From: a virus
Virus record (IMG/VR): IMGVR_UViG_3300043446_001791
Span: 1-64,000 of that record
Strand: one strand, 5' to 3'
Length of the DNA stretch: 64,000 bases
Part shown: positions 52,268 to 62,079 of the stretch, piece after piece
How positions within the stretch are numbered: position 1 is the stretch's first letter
Layout: each line of letters opens with the position of its first letter
Position numbers and translations under genes: made by a program
The notes under the pieces: generated by a model
What the model saw: only the letters and a program-made list of their open reading frames with translations
Databases searched by the model: none
What the model was told of the DNA's origin: nothing

Positions 52268-55200
52268 TATCCTGCTATACTCCTAATTCTCTTTGAATCT
52301 ACCTGACGAATCTGAGTCATAACTGCTCTTGCAATTTCATCAGGGTTTGCATCAGATCTTACATTAACTGCAATACTATAATTATACACTGAAGCATCAG
52401 AAATATCTCCATTATTAATTGCTCTCATTTTATCTACACCGTACGCATTAACTGCATACTTGCTCATAATAAATTCTCCAGGAGTTAGCATAGATGGAAC
52501 AACATCAGTTCCTATTACTGGTCCGCCAACAGCAAATCTTTTAATTAATCCTCCAGAAGATTTTCCTCCAGGCCAATTAGCAAATTGATTAGCAGCAGTA
52601 GCATTTCCGCCAAATTTCTTTATATCTGCTGCTGCCTTAGCCTTTGCTGCTGCATCTGCTGCTGCCTTAGCCTTTGCTGCTGCTGCGGCTGCTGCTGGTG
52701 AAGATGCCATAACCTTAGTTGCTAAATCAACAACCTTTTTGTCTTGTGCTGCAAGACTATGTCCAAAATCACTAGGAGTTAAATTCTTTTTACTATCATT
52801 AATAACTTTTTGACTTGCTGCTGCTAAGGCTCCACCAAAGTCACTAGGAGTTGCTCCAGCAGTTTTTGATTGTGCAACTATCTTATCATAGGCAGCCTTT
52901 GCTGCTGCTCCAGGGTTAGCAATTTCTGCTACCATAGAGTTATATTTATTTTTTTCATCAACTAGATTAATTGCATTAATAACTTGTTGATCTCTTGCTG
53001 CAAGTAAGTGTCCAAAGTCGCTTGGCGTTGCTCCAGGCTGTAATGATTTAGCAACTGCAGAATCATATAATCCCTTTGCCTCATCTAAATACTGAGTAAA
53101 TCCATTTTTAGGTCTTCCAGTATAGTCTGTTCCAGAGTCGGTTCCTGCTCCAGTTGCCTTTGGTTTTCCATTATTATTACCCGATCCATCTGAACCGTCT
53201 GAACCATCTGAACCGTCTGGGTTGCCATCTCCACCGTCTGGAGTGCCGTCTGGGGTGCCATCTGGAGTGCCGTCTGGAGTGCCGTCTGGAGTGCCTCCAG
53301 TTGAACCTCCAGTAGATCCTCCATTTTCATAAATAGTTATAATTTTATGCGTCGTTGTTATTATTTTCCCATCAAGTGACAACCAATACTTAATAATATC
53401 TTCAACAACATCGAGTGCAGCCTGTATGGCTTGCATATATTCAGCACTAGAAGTTCTTGCTAAATCAATTCTATTTTTTATTTCTTCCCATTCTAATTTA
53501 GACTTACCGAGAACTGTTAAAGATTGTATTAATTCTCTCTTTTTTGCCTCTTCAATACGAACTCTTTCTTGCGCTGGCTCAAGTTCTTCTTCTTCAATTT
53601 TAAATATTTCGGCACGTAGTTTTTTAATTTGATCTTCAATTTGTGCACGAGTATATCCTTTATCATTTCTTACCTGTGCTAATTCATTTTCTTTGGCAGC
53701 CTCAAGTAATTTTTGTTGATCGTCTAATGCTTGAGTTGCTTGTTCTGCTCTTAAATCTTGTGCTGCTCTTGCTGCTGCTGCAATATCTCCTTGAGAAAGA
53801 GCATCAGCAATTGTCAGTTGTCCTTTTTGTTGTTTTGATATTCTTTCATTAATTGCACGTATCTCATCTAATGCCTTAAATTTAGCATCATACTTTTCAT
53901 TAATTTTTTCTTCTTGATCTTCAATACCCTTAAGGCTTGCTTCCCAATCATCAATTTCGTAATTAATTCCAGCAATTTTGTCTTGTGCTTTTTCTATAAT
54001 ATCTTGATCTTTTAATGTTGTAAATTGAAAACCTAACTCTATCTTTGTTTCCATAACAGAGAATTTTTCCATAGCCTTATCGTAGCCTTTTTGGAAAACT
54101 GACTCTTTAAACTCTATTGAATTAAGAACTTGGTTTAATCTTGTTTTAAATTCTTCAAAAAGTTTTGGATCATTAATAACTGAATCCCATCTTGACATTG
54201 CATCTCTTAATGTATCATCGCTTAATATAGCATCTGCCTCAAGCCAACTCCAATTTTGACTGGTTGCAGCCTTTGCCAAATTACTTCTTGCAAGATCTTC
54301 TTGATTTTTAGAATCAATATCTTGTTGAATTGCTGTTTTTTGTTCAGCATTTTTAGACAATGTCTTAACTTGTTTTAATAATTTAATTAATTTTTTTGCT
54401 GCTTCAGTATTACCTTCTGCAGCAATCATTGCAGCAAAGGCTTTATCTGCAATTAATTCTTGCGTGTCTGCATAACTTAGGCCAGCATCTCTTAGTATTT
54501 TGTATGCGTCAGATTGATCTTGAAGTTCTTGTTTTTGTTGTTGTAGTTTAGATGAATAGTCTCCAGCAACTATACCATTTAATACTTCTTGTATTGTTTT
54601 TGCATCTCTTTTTAGAGCAATAATGTTTCCTTTATTATCAAATTCAAATAATGACTTCTTTCTTTTTTCATATTCTTTAGGGTCCATTCCTACAATAAAC
54701 TCTATAAGATTTCCTTTGCCACCAAGTCTAGCGATGTCCTGCTCTATACCGCTAAACATTTCTAATCTCTTCTTTCCGCCAAATAACTGATCTAGTGTTT
54801 TCATGGAGGCAGACCAGCCTTCTGTTACCTTAATCTGGTTCTTACGAACATCTCTTAGTTTTTTAACTAGTTCATCTAATGGAGATGTTTCTGTTTTACC
54901 ACCACCAGAGCCTTTTGGAACAGGCGGTGCAGTATTATCTGCAGCAGTAACAGTTACACGTTGTGCGTTCCATTGTGCATATTCCTGAAGTTGTGTTCCT
55001 GGAGGAGAGTTTGCCCATTGAGAACCTTCTGCCTTAAGCCAGGACTGTAGTGCTGGGTCATTCGGGGAAACAGTTGTTATGGTTTGAACCAAAGTCTGCA
55101 GATATACTTTCTTTAATTCATCAGTTTTAATACTATTAAAATAATCTAAATCATCATTTAATATTTTTAATTGATCTGCATTTAAAACTTTGCTTGCAAC

Positions 55201-58200
55201 TGTAAAATCAATTTTGCCTTTAAGCGCCTCAATTTGCTCTGTTTGTTTCATTAATCTTTCTGCAACTTCTGGATTTTTTAATAAAAAGTCAGTAATAATT
55301 GTTGTATTTAAAACGTTTCCAGTTTTAGCAACCATGGAATAAAAACTTCTAAGTCTTTCTGCTTCTTCTGCATTTCCAGCACTTTCTATTTTTGCAATAA
55401 ATCTAGTTTGAACATCCTTTACTGGATTTCCATCTTTGTCTACAAATAATGATGCAGTAGACATAATTTGATTACCAAATGCTCCGCCAAACTTAGTTAT
55501 AATATTTAATACCTTTGTCATTGCTTCTTTGTTGTCACCAAAAGATTCTAAAAGATTTATCATTTGCATAGGATCTATTTCTCCAGATGCAAGTTCCATT
55601 TTTAAAAGATATCTCTGCTCTCCAGTTAAATTTTTATTATCATTAAGATTTGTTTTTGCTAATTTGGCAACATCCTCCATTGCAGTACCCTTATATTTAT
55701 TTGTTATGGCTTTATCTGCTCCTGTATCAAGTGCTTTTCGTGTTGCGCCTTCAGCACTAGAATATGATGTTGCAATATCTTTTAATAATTTACCATTTTC
55801 TTCAAGTAATGCTGCTCTATCCTTAATATGCTTGTTTGTTAATTCATCAACTTTTGCAGTATCCCCTGCTGCTTTTGCCTCAGCAATTCTTTTCTCGTAT
55901 GCTATATCTAAAGAGTCTACCATTTCTTGTTGTTGTTCTAATGCCATTTTTTGCATGGCAATTGATGCACCTGATGCGGTACCTATTCTTTCGGCACGAT
56001 CTTTTCTTGAGAATAGATTTCCTGCCACTGTACCTATTCCTGTTCCAATAGTTGCTCCTATAGCAGCACCAACTCCAGGAATTGGAATTAAAATTTGACC
56101 AGCAATTGCACCTGCTGCAGCACCAAGTCCAGCCCCTAATGCAGTTTTTCCTCCAACATTTAGCATATCTTTTCCAGTCCATTTTCCAGCCTGCTTTGCC
56201 TGATCTCCAAAAGACTGAACATTTTTTCTTGTTTCTTCAACTAATTTAACACGAATTGCCAATGGATCTGTCAAAAGATTTTCTCCATTAACACCAATCA
56301 ACTCTATAAGTTTTGCATTAACTTGAATTCCAAAACTATAATCTCCAAGTTCTTTTCCAATATTTGCTGCAACGCTTCTTGCTTGTGCTGCTGTCATTGC
56401 ACCAGACGATACTGCAGTTGCAAGTTGATTTACCATTCTATTTTGTGCGCCTGAACGACCCATTCCCTCAATATTTTGCCCAGTTGCTTTTACTAAATCC
56501 TTACCCTCTTTACTTGCAACATAAGACTCTCCAAATGTTGTTTTTCCTGTTTGAATAGCGAATGGATTTACTGCTGCTTCTCTACGCTTATCCATTACTT
56601 CACCAGCAGTTACTCCTCCAGCAAATTTTGCCAAACCTCTAATTGCATCTTGTCCAGATCCTGTAGCCAATGCTAGTTTCATAGCAGAGTCTTGTGCTTT
56701 ATCAAAAGCCATTCTTAACCTTACTGCTGCTGCAACAACTAAACCAATACCGACTGCAAGCACTCCCATTTTAGTTTGAAGTAATGGAAGTATCATAGTT
56801 AAAGCCATAAGTGGCATCATTATTTTTTGTGCCATGTCTCCTATTGCACCAGGCATCATTGCTGCACCCATTGTTATTGCAGAAGCAGCCATCATTGCTC
56901 CTCCTGCGCCCATACCAGGTTTTGGATTATTTGGATCTGCTGGAGTTCTTCTAAAACCTCCGAAGAATCTTCCTCCACCTTTTCCTCCAGAACCACCAGA
57001 TCCTCCTGCTGCATTGGCAGCAACCATTCCAGTAACTTGTGATTGTGTAACTAATCTTTTTTCTGCCAAAGCCTTTAGCCTTGCCTGTTTCTCTAACTGC
57101 CTTCTTAATGATTTTTGTGCTGGATCAATTGGTCCCGCTCCATATAATGCTGCTCTGGATGCTGCTGCTTGTTGTGCTTGAGACATTGCTCCTTGAGTTA
57201 CTGCAGTTCCTATTTGTTGACCAGCAACTCTTGCGTCATCTACATATTCTTTCATTCCAACAACTGCGCCTACTGCAATATCTGCACCTATTTTTTTAGT
57301 AACTTTAGAAGGAGATGCAACTTGTGCTCTCTCCATCATTCCTTCTACCATGCTCTTTTCTGCAAAATCTACAAGGCTAAATCCTGTCTTCTTATAAAAT
57401 GTAAATCTATCTCCGCCACGACGAATCTTCATTCCGCCTACATCTACCGCACCTTTACTTCCTCCGCCAGCAGCAGTTGGCAATCCTGCCATTCTCTGTG
57501 CTGCTTGAGAAATATTAATTCTTGCTTCTCCAGCAGTTACTGCTAACTGATCAAATGCTTTAATAAGTCTATTTTCTGCGCCCATCTTTCTGCGACTATA
57601 TTCATATGCTTCTTTTACATGTGTGTCAGTTATTCTAGTATTTGCATCAAGACTTGTCAGATAATCTTTCATATGAGTATCTAAAATAGAAAGATCTGCA
57701 GCAACATCTTGCATTTTCATTCCACCATTTTTTAATGCAATCTTCCATCTTGATAAACCTCTTTGATCCCAGTCTTGCATAAATTCGCCTTTAGCAACAC
57801 CACGTCCGCCTGGCTTCATTAGGTTGTTCATCGACACTTGTCGTCCATCTACATTAGACATACCAGTTGTTATGCCAAGTTTTCCATAAAGATTAATCTT
57901 TAGTGTATTTGCAAACTTCATAGCAACTGCTTCGATGGCTTGCATTGCTCTTGCACTAATAATTCCAGCAGGTAATGCCTTTAACTTATTAACTAAATCT
58001 AATGCTCCAACTGTCCTAGGATTTCCTATATGAGAGAAATCTCCAGCACCTTTTGTACCTGTAGAAAATTGTGACATTACTCCACCCGCAATCATATGTG
58101 AGATCGCTGGCTTATTTCTTGGATCTTGTGCTGGTCCTGCTGGAATTACTGCTTCACCAGGCGTAAGCATTGCAGGAACTGAATCAGTACCAGTAGCGAA

Positions 58201-60216
58201 ATAAAATGGTTTTACTTTTTTAGTTCCTTCTGCAAAACCTTTTCTACCTTTACCAACAATTGGTCCTCCAAAACCTCTTTGTGCTGCAATTGCTCTTTGA
58301 TATGCTTGTGTTAATGCGTTAAGTGCAGCAACCTCAGACGTAAAGGTTTGTTGTAATTTTACGTGTACCTGTTCTAATGATGCTGCTACGGCAGTTGCTT
58401 GTGCTTGTTCAGCAGTTAAAAATTGTGTTTGATTTCCTAATACAGTAGAAGATTGTCCAGCCCTATTAAATACAGACTTCATGCTTACAAATAGTTTAAT
58501 AATATTAGCCAAACCGTTAGCCAATAAACCAAATGTCATAAGTAATACTGGACCTATTCCACCTAAAAGAGTTGTTAATATAACAACAAATTTCTTTGTA
58601 CCGTCTCCTAAATTATTAAATTTATCTAATATCTTGCTAACAAACTCTACAATTGGAGTTATTGCTTTTAGGAACTGCTCTCCTACTGGAGCAAGAGTTA
58701 CCTTTAAATCTTCTATTGTTTTCTTAAACTTATATGTGGTAGACTCTTCAACTCTAGACAATTCTCGTTCAGATAATATAGCAAGTTCTTCTGTAGTTGC
58801 TTTAGTTAATGTTAAAACACGGTTTGCTTGATTTCCTTCAGCAACCACATTGTTAAATAATGTAGACAAACGTGAAAATTGGAATTTACCAAATAGTTGT
58901 TCAATTGCACGGGCACGGTTTAATGGATCAAGAGTATTTAATGCATTAGCAAAATCAACAACAATGCCTTTAACGTTTCCCTTATTTGCTTCAACAATCC
59001 CTTGTATGTTTATACCCATACCACCAAGCATTTTTGATGCTTTTTCTGTTGGATTAATTAATGATGCTAAACCAGATTTTAATGCGTTAGCACCTTCTGA
59101 AGCATTAATTCCGCCTTCTTTCATAGCAGTTAAGAAGAACGCTAAGTCTTCAACATCTCCACCTAATTGCTTAACAACTGGACCTGCTTTTGGAATGGCA
59201 ATAGTTAAATCTTCAATAGAAACAACTGTTTGGTTTTCTACTGCGTTTAAGAAGTTAATCTTTTTTGCAAGATCTTCTGATGCTAAACCAAAAGCGTTTG
59301 TTAATGATATAGTGGTTTCTAATGCCTGTTCTTGTTCTACTCCGCCCAAAACTGAAAGTCTGGTTGCCTCATTTACTTGTGCTAAAAGATCTGCACCCAT
59401 CTTACCGCTTGCAGCAGCAGTGGCAGCCATCTCCATTGTCTTTTCAACAGCAACTCCATATTTGGTAAACTCTTTGGCAAGTAATTGAATTTCCTTAAGC
59501 ATTTTATCTGTTTCTTCGCCAGTTGTAAACATTTCACCGTAAACACGTTTAAATCTAATTGCCTGTTCTTCTAACTTCATAAATGTTTTTGCTGCTGCAG
59601 TTCCAAGATATGCCAATGGTATTGTAAAACCAACCATTAACTGACGACCAGCCCACTGAGTATTTTTACCAAAATTGAGCATATTTGTAGCGCCCTGCTT
59701 TAATAATTGATTAAGCAGTGCCTGTCTTTGTGCAGCAACAGCAGTTTGTGTTCCAAGGTTTTTCATATCGAGTGCCAGTGGTCTAACGGCAATTGCTTTC
59801 ATTGCTCCGTTGGCATCTCTACCTAATTTAATATATTGAGTTTGTAAATCTTTTACACGTTCTCTTGCAACTTTATTTATCGTATCAAATTCTGATCTAA
59901 AAAACCTTCCAAATGTTTTTGTTGCACCCATTGAATAGCGGTAATAATCCCGCATAGATAATTTATTTTTTTCTAATGCATTTGTAAAAGACTCTGTAGT
60001 AGTTCTAACAGTCCGCATAGAAGCAGACCATTTGCCTGTAGCATTAAGAGAGTTGATTAAGTTTTGTTGCATATTGGCGGAGATGGCTGCTGCTGCAGCA
60101 CCGCTCTTCGCCATTGATGTATGGAAGGCTGATATTTGCTTTTGTAATGCTTTTATGCTGGCTAATGCTTCAGACGTATCTATATTTACATGAATATTAG
60201 ATTGAACATCAGCCAT
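52267..60216 (-). CDS. Tape measure protein
   Basis: 2649 residues, by the usual 0.15 nm per residue a tail of about 400 nm. Helical N-terminus; a phage-tail tape-measure core (about 190-460) with EQEQALETTISLTNAFGLAS; hydrophobic runs near 540-580, 1150-1210 and 1360-1400; a long coiled-coil region (about 1850-2220); a T-P-D-G repeat tract near 2300; three PSDFG repeats near 2390-2510; and a C-terminal alanine-rich part. The motif GTD-x-VP-x-MLTPGE occurs twice, mid-protein (DSVPAMLTPGEAVIP) and at the C-terminus (DVVPSMLTPGEFIMS). ATG 60216 is supported by AGAGGTG. Confidence 0.92.
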   Translation of the reverse strand: MADVQSNIHVNIDTSEALASIKALQKQISAFHTSMAKSGAAAAAISANMQQNLINSLNATGKWSASMRTVRTTTESFTNALEKNKLSMRDYYRYSMGATKTFGRFFRSEFDTINKVARERVKDLQTQYIKLGRDANGAMKAIAVRPLALDMKNLGTQTAVAAQRQALLNQLLKQGATNMLNFGKNTQWAGRQLMVGFTIPLAYLGTAAAKTFMKLEEQAIRFKRVYGEMFTTGEETDKMLKEIQLLAKEFTKYGVAVEKTMEMAATAAASGKMGADLLAQVNEATRLSVLGGVEQEQALETTISLTNAFGLASEDLAKKINFLNAVENQTVVSIEDLTIAIPKAGPVVKQLGGDVEDLAFFLTAMKEGGINASEGANALKSGLASLINPTEKASKMLGGMGINIQGIVEANKGNVKGIVVDFANALNTLDPLNRARAIEQLFGKFQFSRLSTLFNNVVAEGNQANRVLTLTKATTEELAILSERELSRVEESTTYKFKKTIEDLKVTLAPVGEQFLKAITPIVEFVSKILDKFNNLGDGTKKFVVILTTLLGGIGPVLLMTFGLLANGLANIIKLFVSMKSVFNRAGQSSTVLGNQTQFLTAEQAQATAVAASLEQVHVKLQQTFTSEVAALNALTQAYQRAIAAQRGFGGPIVGKGRKGFAEGTKKVKPFYFATGTDSVPAMLTPGEAVIPAGPAQDPRNKPAISHMIAGGVMSQFSTGTKGAGDFSHIGNPRTVGALDLVNKLKALPAGIISARAMQAIEAVAMKFANTLKINLYGKLGITTGMSNVDGRQVSMNNLMKPGGRGVAKGEFMQDWDQRGLSRWKIALKNGGMKMQDVAADLSILDTHMKDYLTSLDANTRITDTHVKEAYEYSRRKMGAENRLIKAFDQLAVTAGEARINISQAAQRMAGLPTAAGGGSKGAVDVGGMKIRRGGDRFTFYKKTGFSLVDFAEKSMVEGMMERAQVASPSKVTKKIGADIAVGAVVGMKEYVDDARVAGQQIGTAVTQGAMSQAQQAAASRAALYGAGPIDPAQKSLRRQLEKQARLKALAEKRLVTQSQVTGMVAANAAGGSGGSGGKGGGRFFGGFRRTPADPNNPKPGMGAGGAMMAASAITMGAAMMPGAIGDMAQKIMMPLMALTMILPLLQTKMGVLAVGIGLVVAAAVRLRMAFDKAQDSAMKLALATGSGQDAIRGLAKFAGGVTAGEVMDKRREAAVNPFAIQTGKTTFGESYVASKEGKDLVKATGQNIEGMGRSGAQNRMVNQLATAVSSGAMTAAQARSVAANIGKELGDYSFGIQVNAKLIELIGVNGENLLTDPLAIRVKLVEETRKNVQSFGDQAKQAGKWTGKDMLNVGGKTALGAGLGAAAGAIAGQILIPIPGVGAAIGATIGTGIGTVAGNLFSRKDRAERIGTASGASIAMQKMALEQQQEMVDSLDIAYEKRIAEAKAAGDTAKVDELTNKHIKDRAALLEENGKLLKDIATSYSSAEGATRKALDTGADKAITNKYKGTAMEDVAKLAKTNLNDNKNLTGEQRYLLKMELASGEIDPMQMINLLESFGDNKEAMTKVLNIITKFGGAFGNQIMSTASLFVDKDGNPVKDVQTRFIAKIESAGNAEEAERLRSFYSMVAKTGNVLNTTIITDFLLKNPEVAERLMKQTEQIEALKGKIDFTVASKVLNADQLKILNDDLDYFNSIKTDELKKVYLQTLVQTITTVSPNDPALQSWLKAEGSQWANSPPGTQLQEYAQWNAQRVTVTAADNTAPPVPKGSGGGKTETSPLDELVKKLRDVRKNQIKVTEGWSASMKTLDQLFGGKKRLEMFSGIEQDIARLGGKGNLIEFIVGMDPKEYEKRKKSLFEFDNKGNIIALKRDAKTIQEVLNGIVAGDYSSKLQQQKQELQDQSDAYKILRDAGLSYADTQELIADKAFAAMIAAEGNTEAAKKLIKLLKQVKTLSKNAEQKTAIQQDIDSKNQEDLARSNLAKAATSQNWSWLEADAILSDDTLRDAMSRWDSVINDPKLFEEFKTRLNQVLNSIEFKESVFQKGYDKAMEKFSVMETKIELGFQFTTLKDQDIIEKAQDKIAGINYEIDDWEASLKGIEDQEEKINEKYDAKFKALDEIRAINERISKQQKGQLTIADALSQGDIAAAARAAQDLRAEQATQALDDQQKLLEAAKENELAQVRNDKGYTRAQIEDQIKKLRAEIFKIEEEELEPAQERVRIEEAKKRELIQSLTVLGKSKLEWEEIKNRIDLARTSSAEYMQAIQAALDVVEDIIKYWLSLDGKIITTTHKIITIYENGGSTGGSTGGTPDGTPDGTPDGTPDGTPDGGDGNPDGSDGSDGSDGSGNNNGKPKATGAGTDSGTDYTGRPKNGFTQYLDEAKGLYDSAVAKSLQPGATPSDFGHLLAARDQQVINAINLVDEKNKYNSMVAEIANPGAAAKAAYDKIVAQSKTAGATPSDFGGALAAASQKVINDSKKNLTPSDFGHSLAAQDKKVVDLATKVMASSPAAAAAAAKAKAAADAAAKAKAAADIKKFGGNATAANQFANWPGGKSSGGLIKRFAVGGPVIGTDVVPSMLTPGEFIMSKYAVNAYGVDKMRAINNGDISDASVYNYSIAVNVRSDANPDEIARAVMTQIRQVDSKRIRSIAG
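52700..53300 (-). repeat. Tandem repeats in the tape measure C-terminus
   Basis: At the protein level: five T-P-D-G units followed by S-D-G repeats (about 53180-53290), then three copies of a roughly 15-residue PSDFG-x-x-LAA unit (52745-53035). In DNA the units are visible as near-identical TCACTAGGAGTT-type blocks. Probably flexible linkers made by repeat expansion. Confidence 0.75.
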
Positions 60217-60242
60217 TCCATAACACCTCTATATTATTAAGT

Positions 60243-60569
60243 TTATACGTTTGCAAGACCGCTAATTAGCGAAGCATCTGTTAATTTGATTCCAGAAGCC
60301 TCTTCTACGATCTTATAAACGGTTGGAAGATCAAGGTTCTCTTCAAGAGCAGTCAAATCTTCCGCTAACTCTGGCTTATATTGTTGCATAGCAATTGCTA
60401 CACATTCCATAAGCAGAGTCATTGACTTTTCATTATCATCAGCCACTGCTGCAATACCCTCAAACTTCTTCATAAATGGACGAAGTAGAGAGATTTTAAG
60501 TGGTCTTACTTTAATTTTTGTGCCGTCGATTAATACGATTTCTTTTGGTTCGTGCACAGTTGTAGCCAT
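60243..60569 (-). CDS. Tail assembly chaperone-like protein, short form
   Basis: 108 residues homologous to the first half of the next entry: KEIVLIDGTKIKVRPLKISLLRPFMKKFE against DYISLIDGTQIYITPLKIKYLRQFMKQFE, and later LPTVYKIVEEASGIKL against LSTIYKILDIAAGIKI. Located directly before the tape measure, where phages code their G/GT chaperones. Here it is a separate gene, not a frameshift product. GGAGG and TGGTATAAT lie upstream. Confidence 0.72.
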   Translation of the reverse strand: MATTVHEPKEIVLIDGTKIKVRPLKISLLRPFMKKFEGIAAVADDNEKSMTLLMECVAIAMQQYKPELAEDLTALEENLDLPTVYKIVEEASGIKLTDASLISGLANV

Positions 60570-60595
60570 TAATTCCTCCTTATAAGGTTGAATTA

Positions 60596-60604
60596 ATTAT
60601 ACCA
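60596..60604 (-). promoter_or_regulatory. Extended -10 promoter
   Basis: Minus strand TGGTATAAT, 26 nt before the ATG at 60569; GGAGGAATTA is the ribosome site. Confidence 0.45.
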
Positions 60605-60620
60605 TAACCCCATTTTATTT

Positions 60621-61304
60621 TTAATCTGAAATTTCTTCATACTCTAACCCCATGCCTATTCCAAAACCAGCCTTTTGAGCATTTGCTCCTTGCAATGAAA
60701 CAATATCGTTTGAGTCTTTGGCCTTGCCACGGCTAAATACTCTAGCCTTCATATCTTCCCAGGCATTTGATTTATTTGTATTTTTATCTAAATCTACTCC
60801 CTGAATTGCTGCATAAAATTTTTTATCTGCATAATCTAATTCTCTTTTAATATTTAGCGTAGCAGTTAACTCTGGCATTGACATTGAAGTTTCTAATTCT
60901 TCATAATCTTTCCATATGCCAAGAAGAAATACCTCTGACTCTAACTTAACAATGTCTAGTTTTTCCCATGGAGATCCGCTATCTACAGCCTGATCTTTGA
61001 CTTTTTCTTTTGAATCTTTATCTATTTTAATACCTGCAGCAATATCTAATATTTTATAAATTGTTGACAAGTCTATGCTATCTTCTAATTGTTCAATTGT
61101 TTTTATAGTAGGATAATATTGTTGCATTGTAATTAAAGCACATTTTGCTAATTCCCCAATTGCCTGGTCATCTCCCTTTGCCTTACCAACATTTTCAAAC
61201 TGTTTCATAAATTGACGAAGATATTTTATTTTTAATGGGGTTATATATATTTGCGTTCCATCAATTAAACTAATGTAATCGCTTTCATATATTTCCGTGG
61301 CCAT
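60621..61304 (-). CDS. Tail assembly chaperone-like protein, long form
   Basis: 227 residues. Residues 1-100 match the short paralogue; residues 110-227 are an extra domain (ELTATLNIKRELDYADKKFYAAIQGVD) as in the long, T-domain-bearing form of lambda-like tail chaperones. A TATAAT ends 6 nt before the ATG, so it is probably leaderless. Would bind the tape measure and tube protein during tail assembly. Confidence 0.7.
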   Translation of the reverse strand: MATEIYESDYISLIDGTQIYITPLKIKYLRQFMKQFENVGKAKGDDQAIGELAKCALITMQQYYPTIKTIEQLEDSIDLSTIYKILDIAAGIKIDKDSKEKVKDQAVDSGSPWEKLDIVKLESEVFLLGIWKDYEELETSMSMPELTATLNIKRELDYADKKFYAAIQGVDLDKNTNKSNAWEDMKARVFSRGKAKDSNDIVSLQGANAQKAGFGIGMGLEYEEISD

Positions 61305-61310
61305 GTATTC

Positions 61311-61319
61311 ATTATATCA
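61311..61319 (-). promoter_or_regulatory. Extended -10 promoter, leaderless arrangement
   Basis: Minus strand TGATATAAT, 6 nt (GAATAC), ATG at 61304. Directly downstream of the tail-tube terminator, so the chaperone genes start a new transcript. Confidence 0.6.
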
Positions 61320-61320
61320 A

Positions 61321-61352
61321 ACAGAAAAGCCCAGACTTTCAAGGGTCTGGGC
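61321..61352 (-). terminator. Intrinsic terminator after the tail tube gene
   Basis: GCCCAGAC / GTCTGGGC perfect 8-bp GC-rich stem with an 8-nt loop, followed on the minus strand by TTTTCTGTTT. It isolates the strongly needed tail tube transcript from the chaperone genes. Confidence 0.85.
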
Positions 61353-61372
61353 CATCTGATTATTAAGTTGTA

Positions 61373-62005
61373 TTATGATGCTGGTGTTACAGTGCGATCA
61401 ATGATCTTACCGTATGAGCCTGTTGTATCATCTGGAAGAAGACGGAATGAAACTTCAAACATTGTAGCCTCATCACGCTTTGCTGATACTGTTACATTTT
61501 CAATTGAAAGTGCACGGTATGCAACATAAATTCTTTCCTTGTTAGATCCCTCATCACAGTCACCAGTTCCTGGACCGACAGCAACCAAACCACGCTCTAC
61601 TGGGCATTCGCCAAGATTACCTGATTTGATATTAAATGTCTGGCCATTAGAAGAACTTGCGCTGCCCGAAAGATCACTAGGATCTCCCGCAACTGCAACA
61701 AGTAGATTTTCTAATGTGGATTCAGCAAAAGTAGTATTGAGGTTTACTTGCATGCCTTGCTTAAACAACTTAGCAACGTCAAGAACCTGGTCAACCTGAA
61801 CTTCACCGAAATCTGGCTGGAACTGTAGTTCCAAACCATTCATAGTATATCCGACTGAACGGAAATCTGGTGTTTCACCATCCATGGTTACTGAATACTT
61901 TTCACCTGAAACAGGAGCGGGATTTCCGCCAACTGCTAAAGGAGCATCAGCAATCCATAACTGGGCTGCACCAACGATAATATTATTACTATTACCTAGA
62001 GCCAT
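61373..62005 (-). CDS. Major tail (tube) protein
   Basis: 210 residues, beta-rich, balanced composition and more GC-rich codons than its neighbours, as for a highly expressed gene. MALGNSNNIIVGAAQLWIADAP, MDGETPDFRSVGYTMNGLELQFQPD and VTVSAKRDEATMFEVSFRLLPD fit a siphophage tube fold. GAGGTG precedes the ATG. Flanked by its own promoter candidate and terminator. Confidence 0.72.
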   Translation of the reverse strand: MALGNSNNIIVGAAQLWIADAPLAVGGNPAPVSGEKYSVTMDGETPDFRSVGYTMNGLELQFQPDFGEVQVDQVLDVAKLFKQGMQVNLNTTFAESTLENLLVAVAGDPSDLSGSASSSNGQTFNIKSGNLGECPVERGLVAVGPGTGDCDEGSNKERIYVAYRALSIENVTVSAKRDEATMFEVSFRLLPDDTTGSYGKIIDRTVTPAS

Positions 62006-62038
62006 ATTTATTTCACCTCTTTTTTTTCTATAGAAATT

Positions 62039-62077
62039 AAAAGGCGTGTTTCCTCATTGATAAGTATACAGCCTTTT
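62039..62077 (-). promoter_or_regulatory. Candidate promoter region of the tail tube gene within an inverted repeat
   Basis: TATACT at 62063-62068 (minus strand) sits inside a 7-bp dyad (AAAAGGC / GCCTTTT, 62039-62045 and 62071-62077). Leader of about 55 nt to GAGGTG and the ATG. No good -35. Could be a stabilising 5' stem or regulatory hairpin instead. Confidence 0.35.
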
Positions 62078-62079
62078 TA

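Noticed and set aside
53085-53330. CRISPR-like array from the regular TGGAGTGCCGTC repeats
   Set aside because: Repeats are coding, contiguous and without unique spacers.
55529-56098. Plus-strand 189-residue open frame, and others like it at 58850-59488 and 56834-57181
   Set aside because: These are antisense to the tape measure, low-complexity, without ribosome sites, and mirror its alanine/glycine codons.
60243-61304. Programmed -1 frameshift between the two chaperones
   Set aside because: They are separate complete genes with homologous N-domains and their own ribosome sites; no convincing slippery heptamer seen.
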